9,458 nt of DNA from NCBI GenBank assembly GCA_030050125.1, contig JASIJN010000117.1, forward strand, positions 1 through 9,458, in the 5' to 3' direction. This DNA is from Streptosporangiaceae bacterium (lineage in GTDB: Bacteria; Actinomycetota; Actinomycetes; Streptosporangiales; Streptosporangiaceae). Below are positions 1 to 5,060 of this stretch, in pieces. The notes under the pieces were generated by a model. The model saw only the letters and a list, made by a program, of their open reading frames with translations, was not told the DNA's origin and did not search any database. Numbering within the stretch: the stretch's first letter is position 1; each line of letters starts with the position of its first letter. Position numbers and translations under genes: made by a program.

Positions 1-735
1 CCCAAGCCGTTCCTCGGCACCAGCGACAACACCAACCTGCACCACTGGCTGTGGGCGAACGGCATAGCAAGCTTCTATGGCGGATCCTCGCAGGTCCACC
101 TCGGACCCGGTCCGCGCGTCGACGACGTCCACGCCCGGTCGCTGCGCGCCGCCCTGATCACCGGCGAGTCGCTCGAGATCACCGATCCTGGTGAATCCGA
201 AGACGTCGGGGTGGACTGGGGCGACCCGCGCGCCCTGGAGTCCTTCGGGGAACGGGAGGATACCGGGCCGTGGAGCTGGCACGGTCCGGCTCGTTCGGTG
301 ACCGGCCGTACCTGGGGCGGCTGCCTGGAGGTCATCGAGGAGATCCTCACCGCGGGGCGGTTCCCATTCGGCCCGGACGTTCTCGACGGCGCGGTGCTCC
401 TCATCGAAACCTCCGAGGAGCTCCTGCCCGCGCGCAACGTCGGCTGGATCGTCCGCGCGCTGGGCGAGCGGGGCATCCTCGGGGCGGCCGGCGCGGTCCT
501 GGTGGCCCGCCCGCCGGTGTCTGACGCCACCCGCCGGCCGCCGTCTGGCGAGCGGGCCCGGCTGCGCGCCGAGCAGCGCGATGTCGTCGTGGAACTCATC
601 GGCAGGTACAACCCCGAGGCCGTCGTCTGCGTCGGCATCCCGTTCGGTCATACTCGCCCGCAGTGGATCGTCCCGCACGGCGGCGCGATCACCGTCGACG
701 GCGCCGCCCGCCGGGTTATCGGCGACTACTCATAG
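1..735 (+). CDS. Peptidase S66 (LD-carboxypeptidase / MccF-like), 5' end outside window
   Basis: This is the C-terminal ~244 residues of a serine peptidase of family S66, which includes cytoplasmic LD-carboxypeptidases that trim murein tetrapeptides and MccF-type enzymes that cleave microcin C-like peptide-nucleotides. Frame 1 is open from the left edge to TAG at 733-735. All three members of the Ser-Glu-His triad can be placed by comparison with E. coli LdcA. The nucleophile Ser is in GTSDNT (codon at 22-24), the Glu is in LLIETSEE (codon at 406-408), and the His is in FGHTRPQ (codon at 649-651), followed by the usual IVPHGG strand. The WGGCLEVIEEIL segment at about residues 105-116 is also typical of the family. 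Family length is about 300-350 residues, so roughly 100 N-terminal residues are missing. The reading KPFLGTSDNTNLHHWLW resembles MccF-type members more than E. coli LdcA, so self-immunity or peptide recycling is possible; substrate is inferred only. It converges on amt with just 2 bp between the stop codons. Confidence 0.93.
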   Translation, partial: PKPFLGTSDNTNLHHWLWANGIASFYGGSSQVHLGPGPRVDDVHARSLRAALITGESLEITDPGESEDVGVDWGDPRALESFGEREDTGPWSWHGPARSVTGRTWGGCLEVIEEILTAGRFPFGPDVLDGAVLLIETSEELLPARNVGWIVRALGERGILGAAGAVLVARPPVSDATRRPPSGERARLRAEQRDVVVELIGRYNPEAVVCVGIPFGHTRPQWIVPHGGAITVDGAARRVIGDYS

Positions 736-737
736 AG

Positions 738-2018
738 TTACGGCGTTTCGGTGCCGCCCGGCGCGCCGGGCGCGGCCACCAGGCTGTCGCTGGTCAGGTC
801 GGTTGCCGCCGAGGCCGGCTGGTAGCCGGCCTCGCCGTGCTCGCTGAGATCGAGGCCGGCTTCCTCGTCGTCCGGGCTGACCTGCAGTCCCACGGTGTGG
901 TCGGTGACCCACAGGATGATCCAGGTCATGACGAACGGGAAGGCGATTCCGGCGACGGCCAGCACCGCCTGGCGGCCGAGCTGAGTCCAGCCGCCGGCCT
1001 CGCCCGCGGCGTTCACGGCGAGACTGGCAAAGGCGCCGGTGAGCAGGACCCCGATGGCGCCGCCGACCATGTGCACGCCGACGACGTCGAGGGAGTCGTC
1101 GTAGTGGAATATGTCCTTCAGGTGGACGGCGCCGTAGCACAGCAGCCCGGCCGCGGCACCGATGATGATCGCCGCCCACGGCTGCACGTAACCCGACGCC
1201 GGAGTGATGGCCGCCAGGCCGGCGACGGCGCCAGCGGCGATGCCCACGCCCGATGGCTTGCCCCGGCGCCACCATTCGACGGCCATCCAGGCGAGCATCG
1301 CGGTGCACGCCCCCAGCTGGGTGTTGACGAGCGCGTAGCCGGCGACAGTTCCGGCGGATGTCGCGCTGCCCGCGTTGAACCCGAACCAGCCGAACCACAA
1401 GATCCCCGCGCCGAGCAGCACCAGCGGCACGCTGTGCGGCCGCTCCAGCTGGTGACTTCGGCGCAGGTACAGCGCGGTGGCCAGCGCCGCCGCACCGGCC
1501 AGCTCATGGACGACCGAGCCGCCCGCGAAGTCGATCGCGTGCAGGCCGCCGGAGCCGAGGAACCCGCCACCCCACTCCCAGTGCGCGAACGGGCTGTACA
1601 CCAGCAGCGACCACAGGCCGATGAACACCAGGTAGCCGCGGAATCGCATCCGTTCACAGAACGCCCCGGCGATGAGCGCCGGGGTGATCACGGCGAACTT
1701 CATCTGGAACGCCATGTACACCAGGGACGGGATCGTGGGGGCGTAGCTGTTCGGCGTGCCGGTGACGTCGTGCAGCACCACGAACTGGAGGCTGCCGATC
1801 ACACCACCCCAGTGACTGCTGCCGAACGCCAGGGAGTATCCGACGATCACCCACAGCAAGCTGACCACGCCGATGGCCACGAAGGACTGGACCATCGTGG
1901 CGACCACGTTCTTCGCCCCGACCAGACCGCCGTAGAACAGCGCGAGCCCCGGCATCATGAAGAACACCAGGGCGGTAGAGGTCAGCATCCATGCGGTATC
2001 ACCAGCGTTGATGTGCAC
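738..2018 (-). CDS. amt: Ammonium transporter Amt
   Basis: A 426-residue Amt/Mep/Rh-family channel that takes up ammonium across the cytoplasmic membrane, with about 11 membrane segments. The conserved features of E. coli AmtB are all present: the structural Asp in IDFAGG (D163), the pore twin histidines H171 (in GGSVVHELAG) and H316 (in DVVGVHMVGG), the gate phenylalanines F104 and F108, the recruitment-site Trp in HWEWGGG, and GWFGFNAGSA with S218. The C-terminal region GLDLSEHGEAGY is the conserved cytoplasmic helix that in other Amts talks to the PII protein GlnK; it is followed by a variable ~26-residue tail. The start is GTG at 2018-2016, with a strong ribosome site GGGGAGG five bases upstream. 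No glnK follows, because the S66 gene converges 2 bp after the stop. The 131-bp upstream gap probably carries its own promoter. Confidence 0.97.
   Translation of the reverse strand: MHINAGDTAWMLTSTALVFFMMPGLALFYGGLVGAKNVVATMVQSFVAIGVVSLLWVIVGYSLAFGSSHWGGVIGSLQFVVLHDVTGTPNSYAPTIPSLVYMAFQMKFAVITPALIAGAFCERMRFRGYLVFIGLWSLLVYSPFAHWEWGGGFLGSGGLHAIDFAGGSVVHELAGAAALATALYLRRSHQLERPHSVPLVLLGAGILWFGWFGFNAGSATSAGTVAGYALVNTQLGACTAMLAWMAVEWWRRGKPSGVGIAAGAVAGLAAITPASGYVQPWAAIIIGAAAGLLCYGAVHLKDIFHYDDSLDVVGVHMVGGAIGVLLTGAFASLAVNAAGEAGGWTQLGRQAVLAVAGIAFPFVMTWIILWVTDHTVGLQVSPDDEEAGLDLSEHGEAGYQPASAATDLTSDSLVAAPGAPGGTETP
755..772 (+). terminator. Perfect 18-bp GC palindrome, candidate terminator for the S66 gene
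   Basis: Bases 755-772 read the same on both strands. As RNA this folds to a 7-bp all-GC stem with a CGCG loop, starting 19 bases after the S66 stop codon. There is no T-tract, which is common for actinobacterial terminators. The site lies inside the last codons of amt on the other strand (the APGAPGG part of its tail), so it is coding DNA as well. The terminator role is inferred from position and symmetry. Confidence 0.35.
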
Positions 2019-2024
2019 ACCAAC
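2007..2024 (-). promoter_or_regulatory. Near-palindrome over the amt start codon
   Basis: This 18-bp inverted repeat (GTTGGTGTGCACATCAAC on the minus strand) has 16 of 18 symmetric positions. In the amt mRNA the one mismatched pair becomes a G-U wobble, so a 7-bp stem with loop UGCA can form that contains the start codon and the base next to the Shine-Dalgarno core. It could mask translation initiation or serve as a DNA operator. Both roles are inferences; a chance palindrome in codons 1-4 is possible. Confidence 0.35.
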
Positions 2025-2030
2025 CTCCCC
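2024..2030 (-). promoter_or_regulatory. Shine-Dalgarno site of amt
   Basis: The minus strand reads GGGGAGG here, then five bases TTGGT before the GTG at 2018-2016. This is the clearest ribosome binding site in the window and fixes the GTG start of amt, which has no nearby ATG before codon 11. Confidence 0.75.
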
Positions 2031-2068
2031 AATGACCGCGGCGCCTTTGCCCCGGCATGCAGTGGATC

Positions 2069-2120
2069 ACATTAACTCCAGAGACGTTGGTCCGCAGGCA
2101 AATCAAGACGTGCCATTAAC
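2069..2120 (-). promoter_or_regulatory. amt upstream region with two GTTAATG repeats; possible promoter
   Basis: Two copies of GTTAATG lie on the minus strand, ending the plus-strand runs ATTAAC at 2071-2076 and 2115-2120. They are 44 bp apart, about four helical turns. The proximal copy contains TAATGT (2074-2069), a fair -10 hexamer giving a leader of about 45 bases; no good -35 is visible. The distal copy fits the loose AC-N9-AC spacing (2108-2120) reported for the actinobacterial nitrogen regulator GlnR, but that pattern is too degenerate to count as evidence alone. Confidence 0.25.
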
Positions 2121-2130
2121 GCCCCGTCAG

Positions 2131-2143
2131 CGGGCTCTGCCCG
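2131..2143 (-). terminator. Short hairpin after the PPOX-family gene
   Basis: A 5-bp perfect stem (CGGGC/GCCCG) with a 3-base loop lies six bases after the TAG stop of the PPOX-family gene. There is no T-tract. It may be a weak terminator or 3'-end stabiliser separating this gene from amt. Confidence 0.3.
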
Positions 2144-2149
2144 ATCCTG

Positions 2150-2614
2150 CTAGGGCGGCGAGGCCTCGGCCGTCCATCGGCCATCGCGCATGATGGTGCG
2201 GCCGCTCATCTCCGCGAGGCTGTTCCACGCCTGCGCGGTGCGAGGAGTCGCGATCAGGTAGACGTGAGGCACGTCCTCCTGGCGCGGATCCCACCCGGTC
2301 CGGGCGGCGTAACATCGCGCGACCAGGTCCGGTGCGTCCGCGCACGGCACGACCTCGGCCGTTGCCTCGATGATCGTGACATCCCGGCTGGTGCCCAGCG
2401 CCAGGCGAACGTCGCCGCTGGCAGTGGCGTTCCTGGCGGTAGGCGACGGCGCCGGGGTGGCCAGAATGACGTGTGCACCGTCCCACGCGAGCGACAGCGG
2501 CACAAGGTGCGGGCGGCCGGCGCTGGCAGTGGCGGCCCACACGTCGGCGTCGCCCTCCAGCCGGGCAAGCGTATCGGTCGTTCGCTCAGCGGCGGTACGG
2601 ACGGCGTCTCCCAC
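2150..2614 (-). CDS. Pyridoxamine 5'-phosphate oxidase-family protein (split-barrel FMN/F420 binder)
   Basis: A 154-residue soluble protein of the PNPOx-like split beta-barrel superfamily. The first barrel strands carry the usual VWAATASAGRPHLVPLSLAW pattern at residues 25-44, followed by the cofactor-contact segment TARNATASGDVRLALG at 59-74. The C-terminal part, with PHVYLIATPRTAQAW (116-130) and GRTIMRDGRW (138-147), matches an actinobacterial subgroup whose members are annotated only as PPOX-class. Such proteins bind FMN, F420 or heme and reduce or bind small substrates as dimers; which applies here cannot be told from sequence. True pyridoxine phosphate oxidase activity is unlikely at this length and without that family's C-terminal motif. 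The start chosen is GTG at 2614-2612; it lacks a Shine-Dalgarno site but has a -10-like TATTCT placed for a leaderless transcript. The flavodoxin-like gene lies 105 bp upstream on the same strand, so a redox link is conceivable but unproven. Confidence 0.88.
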   Translation of the reverse strand: MGDAVRTAAERTTDTLARLEGDADVWAATASAGRPHLVPLSLAWDGAHVILATPAPSPTARNATASGDVRLALGTSRDVTIIEATAEVVPCADAPDLVARCYAARTGWDPRQEDVPHVYLIATPRTAQAWNSLAEMSGRTIMRDGRWTAEASPP

Positions 2615-2621
2615 GCGGCTG

Positions 2622-2627
2622 AGAATA
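2622..2627 (-). promoter_or_regulatory. Candidate -10 box for a leaderless PPOX-family transcript
   Basis: TATTCT on the minus strand ends seven bases before the GTG start at 2614, so transcription would begin at or next to the start codon. No convincing -35 is seen at 16-18 bp spacing, and there is no Shine-Dalgarno site, which fits a leaderless mRNA. Confidence 0.35.
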
Positions 2628-2719
2628 CGCCCGCGGCAAGGGACAAAGCCGCCGCGCCGTTGCTCCAGCCCGCCGTATGCGGCCGTTCTCGTCGGGCAGA
2701 CTGTCCCGCAGGGCTTCTC

Positions 2720-3232
2720 TTAAGCCGAGCGCCTGGTGACCGACGGCTGTCGGAGCGCAGGCATGACCCGGTCGGCGAAATCCGCGACTTTCTCCTGCCA
2801 GCCCTCCTCCAGCGGCCCTTTTATGCCGGTCACCAGGACCGCTCCATCGGTGACCTTGACCAGTCCCTTTGCTTCCAGCACCTCATTCATGGCCGGGATG
2901 ACCCGCTCCCACCGGTCCAGCTCCTCCTGGGCCGGCATCTTGCCGGTCTTCTTGTCGGGCTTCGGCGCTCCCTGGGTGGTCAGGACCGCGTATCTGGTCC
3001 CTGGCTCCAGGACGACCTTGCGCAGGAATCTGCGGGCATTTCCCTTGGGCTTTCCTATCCTCCCGGGAGAGCTGAAGACATAGAGGTCTGCCTTGGGCAG
3101 GTCCTTCGGGTCGGCGTCCCGGACATGCTGGACCTGGACGGTCACCCCCCGAGTCGCCATGATCTTCTTGAACTCATCCGCGACCATGGCGCCGTTGCCG
3201 AATTTCGAAGCGTGGTAGTAGGCGATGTTCAT
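2720..3232 (-). CDS. Flavodoxin-like domain protein
   Basis: A 170-residue soluble protein with a flavodoxin fold. The N-terminus MNIAYYHASKFGNGAMVADEF is a first strand followed by the FMN-phosphate loop (residues 7-16) and helix 1. The other flavin-contact loops are in place as FSSPGRIGKP (about 53-62) and TTQGAP (85-90). Such proteins carry electrons or reduce quinones with bound FMN; the partner is unknown. The phosphate loop has FGNG where flavodoxins usually have TGNT, so cofactor binding may differ or be weaker. The C-terminus is helical and basic (TRRSA end). ATG at 3232-3230 is the natural start, with a G-rich run GGGGGG five bases upstream as a weak ribosome site. Codon use stands out: it has two ATA, two AGA, two AGG, five GGA and three AAA codons, unusual for a high-GC actinomycete and suggestive of recent acquisition. 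It sits 152 bp after the hydrolase gene. Confidence 0.88.
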   Translation of the reverse strand: MNIAYYHASKFGNGAMVADEFKKIMATRGVTVQVQHVRDADPKDLPKADLYVFSSPGRIGKPKGNARRFLRKVVLEPGTRYAVLTTQGAPKPDKKTGKMPAQEELDRWERVIPAMNEVLEAKGLVKVTDGAVLVTGIKGPLEEGWQEKVADFADRVMPALRQPSVTRRSA

Positions 3233-3308
3233 GACGGCCCCCCAGCCTCGTCGTACCTTTCCATTTCAAGCCTCGCGCCTGCGCCGCAGCGGAGCCCAGA
3301 GGCCAACG

Positions 3309-3322
3309 TCCCGAGCCCGGGA
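3309..3322 (-). terminator. Second hairpin in the hydrolase-flavodoxin gap
   Basis: A 5-bp perfect stem (TCCCG/CGGGA) with a 4-base loop lies just beyond the stronger hairpin at 3330-3348. Read from the hydrolase gene, the two form a tandem pair. Weak on its own; it may add to termination. Confidence 0.25.
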
Positions 3323-3329
3323 ACCAGAT

Positions 3330-3348
3330 CCCCGCGCCATCCGCGGGG
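3330..3348 (-). terminator. Hairpin terminator after the hydrolase gene
   Basis: A perfect 7-bp GC stem (CCCCGCG/CGCGGGG) with a 5-base loop begins 36 bases after the TAA stop of the hydrolase gene. No T-tract follows, as is usual for stem-only terminators in actinobacteria. Its position between two same-strand genes suggests that flavodoxin expression is separate from the hydrolase. Confidence 0.5.
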
Positions 3349-3384
3349 CGGGCTGGCCGACCGCGGACGCCGCCGCCGGGCTTC

Positions 3385-4911
3385 TTATGCGCCGCCCGTC
3401 AGGGCCTGCAGGGTCAGGTCGAAGGCCGGGGCCGGGATGGCGGCCAGGCAACCGGTGTTGAGGTGGCCCACGCTGGCACTCTCGATGAACTCCTGAATCA
3501 GCGCCACCTGGCACGGCCAGGTGGCGGAGGTGAATTGGTGTCCCTGGCCGGGCAGGGCGATGTCGCGGCTGTCCGGCCAGAACCGCTGCGCTCCCGCCAT
3601 GTTCCGCGGCTGGTCGTTCGGGTCGGCGTCGCCGTTGAACGCCAGCACGGGCACGCGGGACGCCGTCAGCTGCTCGCTGCCCACCGCGGCGGCGGACTTG
3701 GGGATCATCGGGCAGACGTACTGCCACCACTGCGCGTTCTGCAGGTCCGCCTGGTATTCGAAGCTGGCCCGCTGATCCGACAGCGCGGCGGGCTGGTTGC
3801 TCGCCCACGGCTCGGCGCACACGATCTCGTACTGCATCATCGGGGTAGCGCCCCCGCCGGTCCCGGTCAGGCCGGCGGCCTGCAGGGCCTTGACGACCGC
3901 GGCCAGGGCGGCGATCTTGTTCGTGGCGGTGCCGAGGGTGTGGACCAGGACCGGGATCGGGGCCAGGTCGCCGGCATGCAGCGCCTGGTAGATCGCGGAG
4001 GCGAGGGTGGCCTGATCCAGGCGCAGCGTTTCCCTCGTGGGCGACCGGGCGGCCGGGACAACCCAGGGGGACTTGCCGAGCGAGGCCCAGAGGGAGTCCC
4101 AGTCGGCGACCAGATGCGGGAAGGCCTGGTGGCAGGCCGGCTCGGCTGCGCAGCTGGCGAACACATAGTCCAGGGCCAGCTGCGAGTTCCCGGCCTCCCG
4201 CTCGAACATCGGGACGTTGAGCAGGCTGCCGTTCAGCAACGTCATCGTCCGCACCTGGCCCGGGTGGCGCAGCAAGAACACCTGCTCGGCGGTGGCTCCG
4301 TAGGAGCCGCCGATGAGGTTGGCCGTGGCATAGTGCAGCGCCGTCAGGATCTGGCTGACGTCGTCGGTGAACATCGCCGTGGTGTAGAACGCGAGGTCGC
4401 CGTGCAGCCGGGCCACGCAGGACTCGACGCTGGCGCGCAGCGCCGCCTTGTCGGCCAGGGTGGTCGGGAACGCCGGGCACGTCAGCGGATTCGACTCGCC
4501 CGTGCCGCGCTGCTCGATGAACACCAGGTCCCGTCGGATGTTCAGGCTGGTGAGGTCCGGCAGCCACGCCGCGATGTCAGCTATCGCCGAGGCACCGGGA
4601 CCGCCGGCGAAATACACCACCGGGTCCGGCGCCCGGTCAGGCCCGATGGCCGGGAAGACCACGAACCGGATCGCGATCGTCCGGCCCTTCCCGCTCAGCC
4701 GGTCCTCCGGCACGATGAGCCTCCCGCACCGGGCCGCCGTCGCATCGACCGTGCACGACCTCACGGTCAGCGAATTCACCGGCGGCGCGCTGGCAGCCGG
4801 CCCTCCGTGCCCGCCGCATGACGCGGCCGCCAGGCCCAGCACGGCCACGATGCCCAGCACCCGCGCCGCGTGACCTGCTCCCTCGCGGCGGTTCCCCGCG
4901 GAAACGCTCAC
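3385..4911 (-). CDS. Secreted alpha/beta-hydrolase lipoprotein, tripeptidyl-aminopeptidase (TAP)-like
   Basis: A serine hydrolase of the TAP/SlpD-E-like group, most likely an exported peptidase anchored to the outer face of the membrane. From GTG at 4911 it has 508 residues: a basic n-region, hydrophobic VLGIVAVLGLAAA and a lipobox AASC with the lipidated Cys at 32. Then come the oxyanion-hole GGPGAS (103-108), EQRGTGESNPLTC (133-145), the nucleophile elbow GGSYG with Ser203, the acid in GDADPNDQ (Asp430) and His458 in GQGHQF. The C-terminal WPCQ...NTGC segment matches the TAP-like C-terminal domain. Besides the lipobox there are ten cysteines in the mature part, an even number compatible with disulfides outside the cell. 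The GTG at 4911 was chosen over in-frame ATG 4926 and GTG 4986 because AGG lies six bases upstream and the signal peptide then has normal length; 4986 would put the lipobox Cys at residue 57. Substrate is unknown. Confidence 0.9.
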   Translation of the reverse strand: MSVSAGNRREGAGHAARVLGIVAVLGLAAASCGGHGGPAASAPPVNSLTVRSCTVDATAARCGRLIVPEDRLSGKGRTIAIRFVVFPAIGPDRAPDPVVYFAGGPGASAIADIAAWLPDLTSLNIRRDLVFIEQRGTGESNPLTCPAFPTTLADKAALRASVESCVARLHGDLAFYTTAMFTDDVSQILTALHYATANLIGGSYGATAEQVFLLRHPGQVRTMTLLNGSLLNVPMFEREAGNSQLALDYVFASCAAEPACHQAFPHLVADWDSLWASLGKSPWVVPAARSPTRETLRLDQATLASAIYQALHAGDLAPIPVLVHTLGTATNKIAALAAVVKALQAAGLTGTGGGATPMMQYEIVCAEPWASNQPAALSDQRASFEYQADLQNAQWWQYVCPMIPKSAAAVGSEQLTASRVPVLAFNGDADPNDQPRNMAGAQRFWPDSRDIALPGQGHQFTSATWPCQVALIQEFIESASVGHLNTGCLAAIPAPAFDLTLQALTGGA

Positions 4912-4917
4912 GTCACA

Positions 4918-4924
4918 CCTGCCC
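4918..4924 (-). promoter_or_regulatory. Ribosome site supporting the 4911 start of the hydrolase
   Basis: GGGCAGG on the minus strand sits six bases before GTG 4911-4909. It overlaps the alternative ATG at 4926, which has no comparable site, and so decides the start in favour of 4911. Confidence 0.45.
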
Positions 4925-5031
4925 ATGGCCCGATCCGCGGCCCAAGGTATGACCGGCACGAGACAGAGCGCAGGGCCGAACGTCACCTCCCGGGCGGCAA
5001 CGGTCCCGCCGCATCAGCCCGCTCCCGTCCA

Positions 5032-5055
5032 GGCGCCGGCCGGCCCGAGGGCGCC
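5032..5055 (-). terminator. Inverted repeat after the sulfatase gene
   Basis: GGCGCC at 5032-5037 and 5050-5055 form a 6-bp stem around a 12-base GC-rich loop, five bases after the sulfatase TAG stop. There is no T-tract. A weak terminator candidate in a region where GC-only repeats are common by chance. Confidence 0.28.
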
Positions 5056-5060
5056 GCGGG

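Noticed and set aside
663..2075. 470-residue + strand open frame opposite amt
   Set aside because: Antisense shadow: rich in R, G, D, H and Q with no domain, while the other strand encodes a complete Amt.
2108..2120. AC-N9-AC match to a GlnR-type site
   Set aside because: The four fixed bases are expected about once by chance in a gap this long on two strands, so it is mentioned only as context for the repeats.
2264..3496. 410-residue + strand open frame spanning two genes and two gaps
   Set aside because: It crosses the PPOX-family and flavodoxin-like genes, both supported by family motifs, and has no recognisable fold pattern of its own.
3266..4567. 433-residue minus-strand frame overlapping the hydrolase
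   Set aside because: Shifted frame of the same strand; Arg/Pro/Ala-rich with no motif, whereas the 3385-4911 frame has the whole catalytic triad.
3463..4821. 452-residue + strand open frame opposite the hydrolase
   Set aside because: Antisense shadow of the peptidase gene; low-complexity composition and no motif.
4912..4986. Longer N-terminus of the hydrolase starting at GTG 4986 or ATG 4926
   Set aside because: It would place the lipobox Cys at residue 57 or 37 behind a long pre-region, and neither codon has a well-spaced ribosome site; GTG 4911 has both.
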